Position numbers and translations under genes: made by a program. Shown here in pieces: positions 1 through 7,869 of a stretch of 51,586 bases of DNA. The notes below the pieces were generated by a model. That model searched no databases, was not told the DNA's origin, and worked only from the letters and a program-made list of their open reading frames with translations. Location: the NCBI GenBank assembly GCA_036388855.1, contig DASVRA010000021.1, positions 1-51,586 of the forward strand, written 5' to 3'. The stretch's first letter is position 1, and every line of letters starts with the position of its first letter. Source of the stretch: DASVRA01 sp036388855. GTDB taxonomy: Bacteria; Pseudomonadota; Alphaproteobacteria; Caulobacterales; Caulobacteraceae.

Positions 1-109
1 GCAGTGCGGCTCCACCCGCCCGTGGACGGCGTGGCGGCGTGTCCCGGGCGACCGGAGCGCCGCCGCCTGGGGCCGTAACCGCCGGCGCAGGCGGCCAACC
101 CCCAGGCTC

Positions 110-277
110 CGGGTAGCACCCAAGACGTGCGCCTGCCGGACGCTGGCCGAAAACGAACGCGCGGGGCGTACCGGACCTGCCGAAACGGTTATTCCATTGC
201 TCCGGGCAGCGCCCGGCGCCCCGCCGCCCTCCCGCCTCCGGCCTTAGCCGGAGAGGCACGGCGCGTGGGCGACGTGC
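110..277 (+). repeat. Structured repeat element, copy A (plus-strand copy)
   Basis: This stretch is repeated in inverted orientation at 51418-51586 with only scattered differences. Reading the plus strand it has GCCGAAAC (179-186), a 6-bp hairpin with a 3-base loop (CCGGGC/GCCCGG, 202-216), a 7-bp hairpin (CTCCGGC/GCCGGAG, 236-253) and the motif AGGCACGGCGCGTGG (254-268). Bases 1-109 upstream are also strongly self-complementary (for example CCTGGGG near 66-72 pairs with CCCCAGG near 99-105) and probably belong to the same element, but copy C is cut by the window end so this cannot be compared. No coding frame of interest crosses it. Compensating differences in the last hairpin suggest selection on RNA structure; the function is unknown. 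Confidence 0.75.
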
Positions 278-311
278 AGGGTCTTTGACAAAGTTGGATC
301 GAGCCGGGCCG

Positions 312-1322
312 TCACCAGGTCCCGATCTCTTCCGCCTCCTCGTGGGTGATCGGATGTCCCGCCTTCCTGTGGTCCTCCTCGGCCAGGAACCGCACCGCCT
401 CAAGCGCCGCCATGCAGCCCATTCCCGCTGCGGTCACCGCCTGGCGGTAGACGTCGTCGGTGACGTCGCCGGCGGCGTAGACGCCCTCGATCGCGGTCGA
501 GGCCGTGCCGGGCTTCACCCGCAGGTAGCCGCTCTCGTTGGTCTCCAGCTGACCCGCGAACAGCTGCGAAGCAGGCGCGTGGCCGATGGCGATGAACACC
601 CCGTCGCAGGGGAGGCGTTCCACGGCGCCGGTCTTCACGTTCCTCACCCGCACCCCGGTAACGCCCAGCGGATTGTCGAGCCCTTCCACCTCCTCGACCG
701 CGCTGTCCCAGCGCACCGTGATCTTGGGATTGGCGAACAGCCGCTCCTGCAGGATCCGCTCGGCGCGGAACTCGTCGCGGCGGTGGATGACGGTCACCTT
801 CGAGGCGAAGCTGGTCAGGAACAGCGCCTCCTCCACCGCGGTATTGCCACCGCCGACCACCACCACCTCTTTGCCGCGATAGAAGAAGCCATCGCAGGTG
901 GCGCAGGCCGAGACCCCAAAACCGCGGAACCGCTGCTCCGAGGGCAGCCCCAGCCACTTCGCCTGGGCGCCGGTGGCGATGATCAGCGTCTCCGCCCGCC
1001 ACTCCGCCCCGGAGTCGCAGAGGATTCTGAACGGCCGCCGCGACAGGTCGGTCTCCACCACCACGTCGGAGACGAACTCCGTCCCTACGTGTTCCGCCTG
1101 CGCCCGCATCTGGTCCATCAGCCACGGCCCCTGGATCACCTCGGCGAAGCCCGGATAGTTCTCCACGTCGGTGGTGATGGTCAGCTGCCCCCCCGGCTCG
1201 AGCCCCGAAATCAGCACGGGGTTGAGCAGGGCGCGCGCGGCGTAGACGGCGGCGGAATAACCCGCCGGGCCCGACCCTATGATCAGGCAGCGGACGGCGC
1301 GGGGCTGGCTCATGGCGCCCAT
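312..1322 (-). CDS. trxB: Thioredoxin reductase (NADPH)
   Basis: This is a flavoenzyme that passes electrons from NADPH to thioredoxin in the cytoplasm. The FAD-binding GSGPAG motif is at residues 16-21, the redox-active CATC centre at 140-143, the NADPH-binding GGGN motif follows near 157, and the C-terminal AAGDV FAD motif is present. The 336-residue length is normal for the low-molecular-weight bacterial enzyme. A second ATG at 1313 would give the more family-like start Met-Ser-Gln; neither start has a clear ribosome binding site. Its stop lies about 35 bases beyond repeat copy A. The divergent neighbour pseG starts 66 bases away. Confidence 0.97.
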   Translation of the reverse strand: MGAMSQPRAVRCLIIGSGPAGYSAAVYAARALLNPVLISGLEPGGQLTITTDVENYPGFAEVIQGPWLMDQMRAQAEHVGTEFVSDVVVETDLSRRPFRILCDSGAEWRAETLIIATGAQAKWLGLPSEQRFRGFGVSACATCDGFFYRGKEVVVVGGGNTAVEEALFLTSFASKVTVIHRRDEFRAERILQERLFANPKITVRWDSAVEEVEGLDNPLGVTGVRVRNVKTGAVERLPCDGVFIAIGHAPASQLFAGQLETNESGYLRVKPGTASTAIEGVYAAGDVTDDVYRQAVTAAGMGCMAALEAVRFLAEEDHRKAGHPITHEEAEEIGTW

Positions 1323-1387
1323 TTAGGCGCGATTCAGCGGAGGCGCGAGCGTGGCGCCGGCGGGGGTCCACAGGATAAGGAAGCGCA

Positions 1388-2422
1388 ATGAACGCCCCTC
1401 GCATCCTTCTCGTGCCTGACTGCGGCCCCTCCGTCGGCGGCGGCCACGTCATGCGCTGCCTGACCCTCGCCCGGGCCCTGGCGGCTCAGGGCGCCGAGTG
1501 CCGGTTCCTGGCCCAGGCCGAGGCGGGCGCTTTGCTCGATGCGTTCGGCGGCGGCGGCATTGCCCTCACCCTGCTGCCCGGCAGCGGGGGCGTAGCGGTG
1601 CTGCCCGACGCCGCCGCTGCCGCGGCCGGCGCAGCAGACGTGATGGTGATCGACCACTATCGCTTCGGCGCGGAGGTCGAGCGGCAGCTGCGGCCGGCCC
1701 GCTTGGTGGTCCTTGAGGACCTCCCTAACCGCCCCCACGAGTGCGACCTGCTGGTTGACTCCGGCCTCACCCACACGCCCGAGCACTACGCGCCTATGGC
1801 TCCCGGCGCGCGGGTGCTCACCGGACCGCCATACGCCCTGGTGCGGCCGGAGTTCGCCGAACTTCGCCCTGCCACGTTGCAACGCCGCCGGCAGGGCGGG
1901 CCGGTGCGCCGGGTGCTCGTCGGGCTCGGGTTGACCGACCTGGAGGAGACCACCTGCCGGGTGCTGGAAGGCCTGCGCAACGACTTCGGCCGTGTGCAGG
2001 TGGACGTCTGCACCGGCCGCGCCGCGCCAAGCCTCGACTGCATCCAGGAGCTGGTTGACGGGGACGTGCGCTTCCACCTCCATCTCGACACCCCGCATAT
2101 GGCCGAACTGATGGCCGCCGCCGACATCGCCATCGGGGCCGGCGGTTCCAGCGTGTGGGAGCGGGCTTGCCTCGGCCTTCCTTCCATCACCGTCGTCCTG
2201 GCTGAAAACCAGCGCCCGTTGACCAGTGAGTTGCATCGCCTGGGCGCGACGCTGGCACTCGACCGCTTCGCCTTGGCCTTCGAAGCCATGCTGTCGGGCG
2301 AATGGTACGGCCTGCTCGCCAGCCCCGAGGCCCGCCTGCGCATGACCGAAGCCTCGGCGGCGCTCTGCGACGGCCTTGGGGCGCCGCGCGTGGCCGAGGC
2401 GGTATTGGCGCTGCTCCAGTAA
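1388..2422 (+). CDS. pseG: PseG-like UDP-sugar hydrolase (pseudaminic acid pathway)
   Basis: The 344-residue GT-B-fold protein resembles UDP-2,4-diacetamido-2,4,6-trideoxy-altrose hydrolase, which releases UDP in the pseudaminic acid pathway used to glycosylate flagellin (FlmD in Caulobacter). The N-terminus has the GGGHVMRC glycine loop typical of the family, and the C-terminal nucleotide-binding half has GAGGSSVWERACLGLP. It starts at ATG 1388 after a short AGGAAG ribosome binding site (1377-1382). The next gene, an SpsF-like nucleotidyltransferase, faces it with a 14-base gap, so the two are not co-transcribed although they fit one pathway. The rest of the pathway (pseB, C, F, H, I) is not in the window. 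Confidence 0.85.
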   Translation: MNAPRILLVPDCGPSVGGGHVMRCLTLARALAAQGAECRFLAQAEAGALLDAFGGGGIALTLLPGSGGVAVLPDAAAAAAGAADVMVIDHYRFGAEVERQLRPARLVVLEDLPNRPHECDLLVDSGLTHTPEHYAPMAPGARVLTGPPYALVRPEFAELRPATLQRRRQGGPVRRVLVGLGLTDLEETTCRVLEGLRNDFGRVQVDVCTGRAAPSLDCIQELVDGDVRFHLHLDTPHMAELMAAADIAIGAGGSSVWERACLGLPSITVVLAENQRPLTSELHRLGATLALDRFALAFEAMLSGEWYGLLASPEARLRMTEASAALCDGLGAPRVAEAVLALLQ

Positions 2423-2436
2423 ACAGGGCGAGATGT

Positions 2437-3162
2437 CTACACCCGGCGGTCGCCGCCGAAGTTATGAAGATCGAGCCGCCCGCGCACGAAGGCGCGCACC
2501 TCGTCGGAGGTGAAGAGGCGATCGCCATCGGTATGAAGCGCGTCATAGATCTCGCCGACGAAGGCGTAGTCGTCGGGCCGGTCGACCGTCCAGCGCACCT
2601 CGCCCTCCTCCGCTTCCTGGTGATGCCAGCACAGGTGGAACTCGCCGGGTTGCCGGTAGACGAACGGGGTGACGTGCTCGCGCTCGTAGGAGTCGGTGGC
2701 CTCCACCCCCGCCCGGCGCAGCACCCACGGCCGCATGACCTCCACGTCCAGCCCTTTGGGAAAGGTGCGACGGCTTTGGGGCGCGTTGGAGGAATAGTCC
2801 GCCCCCATCTCCATGTGCCCATCGATGACGCCGTCGATCACGGTGGGATCGGCAAGCGGGCAGTCAGCGGTCAGCCGCACCACCTGCTCCGCCTGCGGGA
2901 AACCATCCAGCACCTGAACGAACCGCGCCAGCACATCGTCCAACGGCCCTCGCACCACCTCCAGCCCCATCGGCTCCAGCGTCTCGGCAAGGATGTCGTC
3001 GCTCGGGTCGGTGCTGGTGGCGACCACCAGATAATCCACCCGCCGCGCCCCGCTGACCCGCTCGATCTGGCGCCAGATCATCGGCGCGCCCGCCAGGGAC
3101 TTGAGCACCTTGCCCGGCAGCCGGGTCGAGGACATGCGCGCTTGCAGGATGGCGAGAATCAA
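2437..3162 (-). CDS. SpsF/FlmC-like cytidylyltransferase family protein
   Basis: The 241-residue protein belongs to the spore-coat polysaccharide SpsF / CMP-KDO synthetase-like nucleotidyltransferases. The N-terminal signature LQARMSSTRLPGKVL is the CTP-binding loop, and RLTADCPLADP carries the metal-binding aspartates. The start is a TTG (3160-3162), chosen because it places the signature exactly at the N-terminus and no ATG fits. It converges with pseG. In Caulobacter a protein of this type acts in flagellin glycosylation, so a role in activating a nonulosonic acid or related sugar is inferred; the exact substrate cannot be read from the sequence. Confidence 0.85.
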   Translation of the reverse strand: MILAILQARMSSTRLPGKVLKSLAGAPMIWRQIERVSGARRVDYLVVATSTDPSDDILAETLEPMGLEVVRGPLDDVLARFVQVLDGFPQAEQVVRLTADCPLADPTVIDGVIDGHMEMGADYSSNAPQSRRTFPKGLDVEVMRPWVLRRAGVEATDSYEREHVTPFVYRQPGEFHLCWHHQEAEEGEVRWTVDRPDDYAFVGEIYDALHTDGDRLFTSDEVRAFVRGRLDLHNFGGDRRV

Positions 3163-3229
3163 AACGGCCGCCCCTGGGTCGAGACTGCCGTGAGGCTAAG
3201 CGGGGCGGGGAAGGGCGTCCAGCCGCCGC

Positions 3230-3703
3230 TCAGACCCACTCCAGCTTCAGGATCTCATAGGCCTTCACCCCGCCTGGCGTGTTCACCTCGACCGCGTCCC
3301 CGACTTCCTTGCCGATCATGGCGCGGGCCAGCGGAGAGGTCAGCGAAAGGCGGCCGGCCTTCACGTCGGCCTCGTGCTCGCCGACGATCTGGTAGCGGCT
3401 CTCTTCCTCGGTGTCCTCGTCCACCACCGTCACGGTGGCGCCGAACTTCACCTTGTCGCCGGAGAGTTTGGAGACGTCGATCACCTGGGCGCGGGCGATC
3501 TTGTCCTCGATCTCGGCGATGCGGCTCTCGATCCAGCCCTGGCGGTCCTTGGCGGCGTGGTATTCGGCGTTCTCCGACAGGTCACCGTGCGAGCGCGCCT
3601 CGGAGATGGCGGCGATCACCGACGGGCGCTCGACCGTCTTCAAACGCTTCAGCTCGTCGTCCAGGGTGGCAAAGCCCTGGCCGGTCATCGGCACCTTTTC
3701 CAT
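3230..3703 (-). CDS. greA: Transcription elongation factor GreA
   Basis: GreA enters the RNA polymerase secondary channel and stimulates cleavage of backtracked transcripts. The 157-residue protein has the N-terminal coiled-coil hairpin with the family signature EARSHGDLSENAEYHAAK (near residues 35-53), whose acidic tip residues position the catalytic metal, and a C-terminal FKBP-like domain ending in YEILKLEWV. ATG 3703 was chosen because the longer frame upstream runs through a terminator and lacks family similarity. A Rho-independent terminator lies just upstream, so greA has its own promoter in a short interval or depends on readthrough. Confidence 0.97.
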   Translation of the reverse strand: MEKVPMTGQGFATLDDELKRLKTVERPSVIAAISEARSHGDLSENAEYHAAKDRQGWIESRIAEIEDKIARAQVIDVSKLSGDKVKFGATVTVVDEDTEEESRYQIVGEHEADVKAGRLSLTSPLARAMIGKEVGDAVEVNTPGGVKAYEILKLEWV

Positions 3704-3737
3704 CGTGGGATGCGGCTCGTCTTCCTGGGGGAGAATC

Positions 3738-3766
3738 AAAAAAACGCCGGCCGCTGAGGGGCCGGT
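3738..3766 (-). terminator. Rho-independent terminator between the 66-aa membrane protein gene and greA
   Basis: On the minus strand CCGGCC (3760-3765) pairs with GGCCGG (3747-3752) around a 7-base loop, followed closely by seven T (3744-3738). It sits after the stop of the small membrane protein gene and before greA in the same direction. Confidence 0.85.
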
Positions 3767-3804
3767 CGGAAGGCCAAAGAGGATAGGGCGGAAGCCCTCG
3801 CGGT

Positions 3805-4005
3805 TCAAGTCTCGACCGGCGGCCGAGTCGCGCGGGTGGAGCGCAGCCGCTTGAACGACAGGTGGGCGAGGATGGCCGCCGGGATCAGGCAGACGGCCGC
3901 GACCAGCAGCAGGACCAGCGCCAGCTTGAAGGTCAGCATGAACAGGCCGACGCCCAACACGGCGGCGAGCGCGAGGAGCAGCAGCAGGGCGAGGTTGCGG
4001 TTCAT
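3805..4005 (-). CDS. Small two-helix membrane protein, unknown function
   Basis: The 66-residue protein has a short basic N-terminus, two hydrophobic stretches (about residues 4-24 and 28-48) separated by a Lys, and a basic tail rich in Arg, so it is a probable double-spanning inner membrane protein. ATG 4005 was chosen; the longer frame to 4095 adds an Arg-rich stretch with no family look. It is followed by a clear terminator, which supports it being a real transcription unit. The divergent gene glyQ starts 96 bases away. I do not recognise a family. Confidence 0.65.
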   Translation of the reverse strand: MNRNLALLLLLALAAVLGVGLFMLTFKLALVLLLVAAVCLIPAAILAHLSFKRLRSTRATRPPVET

Positions 4006-4101
4006 GGGAGTTGAACGCCCGCGCCGCCGCCCGGTTCTGGCGCGCTTGAACGGGGAGGGGGCTTCCCCTAGGGTCCGCCGCCTTCCGCGCCCCATCCTCC
4101 C

Positions 4102-4992
4102 TTGCCCTCAATCCAGTCCCTGTCCTTCCAGGACCTGATCCTGAAGCTCCAGACCTATTGGAGCGCCCAGGGCTGCGTGCTGCTCCAACCCTACGACATC
4201 GAGGTTGGCGCCGGCACCCTGCACCCCGCTACCGTGCTGCGCGCGCTGGGCAAACGGCCGTGGCGCGCGGCCTACGTGCAGCCCTCACGCCGGCCTGCCG
4301 ACGGGCGTTATGGGGAGAACCCCAACCGGCTGCAGCACTACTACCAGTTCCAGGTCATCCTGAAGCCCAACCCGCCCGACCTGCAGGAGCTCTATCTCGG
4401 CTCGCTGCGCGCCATCGGTCTGGACCTGAACCTTCACGACATTCGATTCGTCGAGGACGACTGGGAGAACCCCACCGTCGGCGCCTGGGGACTTGGCTGG
4501 GAGGTGTGGTGCGACGGGATGGAGGTGACGCAGTTCACCTACTTCCAGGGCGTCGGCGGGCTTGAGGTGGATGTGGTCTCGGGGGAGCTCACCTACGGGT
4601 TGGAGCGTCTGGCCATGTACCTGCAAGGCGTCGACAACGTGTTTGACCTCCGCTTCAACGACGCCGGCGCGACCTATGCGGACGTGTTCCTGGAGAACGA
4701 GCGGCAGCAGTCGGCCTTCAACTTCGAGGTCGCTGACGTGGACGCGCTCAGGCGCGAGTTCGAGGACATGGAGCGGCAGGTTCCGACGATCCTCGACGCC
4801 AAAGGGCCGCAGGGGCAGGCGCTGGTGCTGCCGGCCTATGATCGGGTGCTCAAGGCCAGCCACCTGTTCAACCTGATGGACGCCCGGGGCGCCATCGCCG
4901 TGGCCGAGCGCCAGAGCTACATCGGCCGCATCCGTGACTTGTGCAAAGCGTGCGCCCTCGCCTGGGCCGCCCAGGAGGAGACCCGCCCATGA
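4102..4992 (+). CDS. glyQ: Glycine--tRNA ligase alpha subunit
   Basis: This is the catalytic subunit of the heterotetrameric bacterial glycyl-tRNA synthetase (alpha2beta2), charging tRNA-Gly in the cytoplasm. The protein follows the family closely: LSFQDLILKLQ, QGCVLLQPYDIEVGAGT, YVQPSRRPADGRYGENPNR and YYQFQVILKP. The 296-residue length is usual. The start is a TTG (4102), the only plausible initiator before the conserved N-terminus. Its stop overlaps the start of the next ORF (ATGA), and glyS follows that ORF, so the three are one operon. Confidence 0.97.
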   Translation: MPSIQSLSFQDLILKLQTYWSAQGCVLLQPYDIEVGAGTLHPATVLRALGKRPWRAAYVQPSRRPADGRYGENPNRLQHYYQFQVILKPNPPDLQELYLGSLRAIGLDLNLHDIRFVEDDWENPTVGAWGLGWEVWCDGMEVTQFTYFQGVGGLEVDVVSGELTYGLERLAMYLQGVDNVFDLRFNDAGATYADVFLENERQQSAFNFEVADVDALRREFEDMERQVPTILDAKGPQGQALVLPAYDRVLKASHLFNLMDARGAIAVAERQSYIGRIRDLCKACALAWAAQEETRP

Positions 4993-5366
4993 AAGCCCGC
5001 ATCGCCGCATTCTTGGACGACGCCGACCTGGAGTTCGACGCCGAGTTCCGCGCGCCGTGGCTGTTCCTGGGGGCGGGGCTGGAGTTGGACGGCGAACCGG
5101 CGGGGCGAGTGTTCGTGGCGTTGCAGCGCGACGAAGAGATCGAGCGTCCCTTCGGCCGCCTGGTGAAGGAAGGGGAGGAGTGGCGCGGCGAACTGCGCGT
5201 GGCGCCCGCCGGCCTCGACCTGCTGATCCAGGGCTACATGTCGATGATGCCCTTCCAGTTGACCCTGAACCTAGAGCTGGAGCCAGGCGAAACCGAAGGC
5301 GAATTGTTCGCCAACGAACTGGACGTGGCCCTGACGCGCTTCGAACCCTCGGAAGAGCCGGTCTAA
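4989..5366 (+). CDS. Conserved small protein between glyQ and glyS, unknown function
   Basis: The 125-residue acidic protein starts at an ATG that overlaps the glyQ stop (ATGA) and ends one base before the glyS start, so it is translationally coupled on both sides. It has no signal peptide or membrane segment. The sequence is rich in Glu and Leu, with alternating beta-type stretches (FDAEFRAPWLFLGAG, FQLTLNLELEPGE). I do not recognise a domain. Its placement between the two subunit genes of one enzyme suggests it is expressed with them; any role in the synthetase is inference. Confidence 0.8.
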   Translation: MKARIAAFLDDADLEFDAEFRAPWLFLGAGLELDGEPAGRVFVALQRDEEIERPFGRLVKEGEEWRGELRVAPAGLDLLIQGYMSMMPFQLTLNLELEPGETEGELFANELDVALTRFEPSEEPV

Positions 5367-5367
5367 G

Positions 5368-7698
5368 TTGCCCGCGCTCCTGCTCGAAATTCTGTCGGAG
5401 GAGATCCCCGCGCGGATGCAGGGGCAGGCCGCGCGTGAGTTAGAGCGGATGGTGCGGGAGCGGTTGGCGGCGGCGGGGTTTCTGCCGGGGGGGCTGGCGG
5501 CGTTTGCCGGCCCTAGACGTCTGACGCTGGCGGCGGATGGGTTGCCGCCGGCGCAGGTGGACCGGACAGAGGAGATCAAGGGGCCGCGGGTCGGGGCGCC
5601 GGAGCAGGCGCTGGAGGGTTTCCTGCGCAAGACTGGGCTGCAGCGCGAGCAGCTGGTTGAGCGGGACGGCGTGTGGTTCGCTCAACTTCACAAAAAGGGC
5701 GAGAGCACCGACCTCTTGGTGGCAAGAATGGTCGCGGACATCGTCATCGATTTCCCGTGGCCCAAATCCATGCGCTCCGCCAACAGCCATTTGCGCTGGG
5801 TTCGACCAATCAGAAGAATACTTTGTGTGTTCAACGGGGAGGTCGTCCAGTTCAACATTGAGGGCATCAAGAGCGGCGACCTCACCGAGGGCCACCGGTT
5901 CATGGGCAGCGGCGCCCCGGTCCCCGCCCGCACCTTCGATGACTACGCCGAGGCGCTGCGGCGCGAGTTCGTGGTGCTCGATCCGGAGGAGCGCAAGCAG
6001 CGCATCCTGGAGGGCGCGCGCACCCTGACCTTCGCGCGAGGGCTGGAGCTGATCGAGGACGCGCCTCTGCTGGAGGAGGTCGCGGGGCTGGCGGAATGGC
6101 CGGTCCCGATCCTGGGCGACATGGACCCGGGCTTCCTTGATCTGCCGCCCGAGGTGATCCGCACCTCCATGCGCACGCACCAGAAGTATTTCGCCGTGCG
6201 CCGGGCGGGGGAGGCGGCGCTGGCCCCCCACTTCCTCGCCGTCGCCAACATCGAGGCCTCCGACGGCGGCGGGGCGATCGCCCAGGGCAACGCTCGGGTG
6301 CTGTCGGCGCGGCTGAACGACGCTCGGTTCTTCTGGGACGAGGACCGCAAGCCCGGCGCGTTCGACCGCTGGCTGGAGAAGCTGAACGGCGTCACCTTCC
6401 ACGCCAGGCTCGGCACCATGGCCGAGCGGGTGGAGCGGATCACCGCCCTGGCCCGCGAGATCGCCCCCCTGGTCGGCGCCGACCCCGAGCTCGCCGCCAA
6501 GGCCGCGCGGCTGGCCAAGGCCGACCTCGCCTCGGGCATGGTCGGCGAGTTCCCCGAGCTGCAGGGGATCATGGGCGGCTACTACGCGCGCATGGCGCCC
6601 TATGCCGAGGCGCGGCGCGTGTTCGCCGACATCCCCGCCGACGGTAAGGTGCGCCCCGACGGCTCCGAGGACCCGCTGGTCGAGATCGACCAGATGGTCG
6701 ACCTCGCCCGCGCCGACCCGCCGGGCGCCTGGTACGCCGGGCTCTCGCGCGGGCAGGTGGACGAGGTCGCCGACGCCGTGCGCGACCACTACAAGCCCCA
6801 GGGCCCGAACGACACCGTCCCGACGACGCCGGTGACCGTGGCGGTGGCGCTGGCCGACAAGCTCGACACGCTGGTCGGCTTCTTCGCGATCGACGAGAAG
6901 CCGACGGGGTCGAAGGACCCCTACGCGCTGCGGCGGGCGGCGTTAGGGGTGATTAGAGCCGTGCTCGGAACCAACATGCGGGCAGGACTGAAGACGATCT
7001 TCGTTCTGGTGCATCAGGCACTGAGCACTAGGGCCGCATTTACGCGAAGCGCCGAGCGATATTGGGCTGTCGAAGAGGCGGTGCGGGCATCGAGCCCTGA
7101 ACTTCGTCGCAAAGCGGCTGGTGATGCCCTTGGCGATGAGATGTTCGCACCGGTGTTCCGGGAGGAAGGGATTGTTGCAAGCGACCTCCTCGCCTTCTTC
7201 GGCGACCGACTGAAGGTCCTTCTCCGCGACCAGGGCAAGCGGCACGACCTGGTGGACGCCGTGTTCGCGCTTGGCGACGACGACCTCGTGCGCATCGTCG
7301 AGCGAGTGGAAGCGCTGGACGGGTTCCTCGGGACCGAGGACGGGGCGAACCTGCTGGCCGGCTACAAGCGGGCGGTGAACATCCTGCGGGCCGAAGCCAA
7401 GAAGGGCGAGCTGCCCGAGGGGGCGCCCGATCCGGCGCGGCTGACCGAGCCGGAGGAGCAGGCGCTGCACGCGGCGTTGGAGCGGGTGCGCCCGGCCGTG
7501 GCAACCCATCTGCAGGCCGAGCATTTCTCCGCCGCCATGGCCGAGCTGGCGGCGCTGCGCGGCCCCGTCGACACCTTCTTCGACCGGGTGCTGGTCAACG
7601 CCCCCGACGAGGCCCTGCGCGCCAACCGGCTGCGGCTGCTGGGAGGCGTGCGCGACGTGATGGGCCAGGTGGCGGATTTCGGGCTGGTGGCGGGGTAG
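5368..7698 (+). CDS. glyS: Glycine--tRNA ligase beta subunit
   Basis: This is the tRNA-binding and anticodon-recognition subunit partnering GlyQ. It starts at a TTG (5368) giving the family N-terminus LLLEILSEEIPARMQ. SMRTHQKYF, LNDARFFWDED and DLASGMVGEFPELQGIMGGYYA mark the body, and the C-terminal DALR-like part has RLRLLGGVRDVM. At 776 residues it is longer than the approximately 690 typical of gammaproteobacterial proteins. The extra length lies in the C-terminal third (about residues 530-610), where base composition is also less GC-rich. The frame is intact throughout. Confidence 0.96.
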   Translation: MPALLLEILSEEIPARMQGQAARELERMVRERLAAAGFLPGGLAAFAGPRRLTLAADGLPPAQVDRTEEIKGPRVGAPEQALEGFLRKTGLQREQLVERDGVWFAQLHKKGESTDLLVARMVADIVIDFPWPKSMRSANSHLRWVRPIRRILCVFNGEVVQFNIEGIKSGDLTEGHRFMGSGAPVPARTFDDYAEALRREFVVLDPEERKQRILEGARTLTFARGLELIEDAPLLEEVAGLAEWPVPILGDMDPGFLDLPPEVIRTSMRTHQKYFAVRRAGEAALAPHFLAVANIEASDGGGAIAQGNARVLSARLNDARFFWDEDRKPGAFDRWLEKLNGVTFHARLGTMAERVERITALAREIAPLVGADPELAAKAARLAKADLASGMVGEFPELQGIMGGYYARMAPYAEARRVFADIPADGKVRPDGSEDPLVEIDQMVDLARADPPGAWYAGLSRGQVDEVADAVRDHYKPQGPNDTVPTTPVTVAVALADKLDTLVGFFAIDEKPTGSKDPYALRRAALGVIRAVLGTNMRAGLKTIFVLVHQALSTRAAFTRSAERYWAVEEAVRASSPELRRKAAGDALGDEMFAPVFREEGIVASDLLAFFGDRLKVLLRDQGKRHDLVDAVFALGDDDLVRIVERVEALDGFLGTEDGANLLAGYKRAVNILRAEAKKGELPEGAPDPARLTEPEEQALHAALERVRPAVATHLQAEHFSAAMAELAALRGPVDTFFDRVLVNAPDEALRANRLRLLGGVRDVMGQVADFGLVAG

Positions 7699-7707
7699 GT
7701 TCTTCTC

Positions 7708-7860
7708 CTCTCCCCCTCGATGGGGGAGAGGCCGGGAGAGAGGGTGGGCGAAGACTGGCGACGGGTCAGGCGGGAGAGGCGATCGCCTCTTCGGTGTTCA
7801 TGCGTCGGGAGTCTTGGCCACGCCCTCATCCCAAACCCTTCCCCCATCGAGGGGGAAGGG
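7708..7860 (+). repeat. Paired palindromes (REP-like doublet) between glyS and ppdK
   Basis: Two perfect or near-perfect hairpins built on the same core, CCCCCTCGATGGGGG at 7708-7730 and CCCCCATCGAGGGGG at 7836-7860, face each other across about 105 bases. Either could act as a transcription terminator after glyS, although neither has a T-run. The paired arrangement is typical of repetitive extragenic palindromes. The right palindrome ends 9 bases before the ppdK start codon chosen here. Confidence 0.75.
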
Positions 7861-7869
7861 CTTTAGAGT

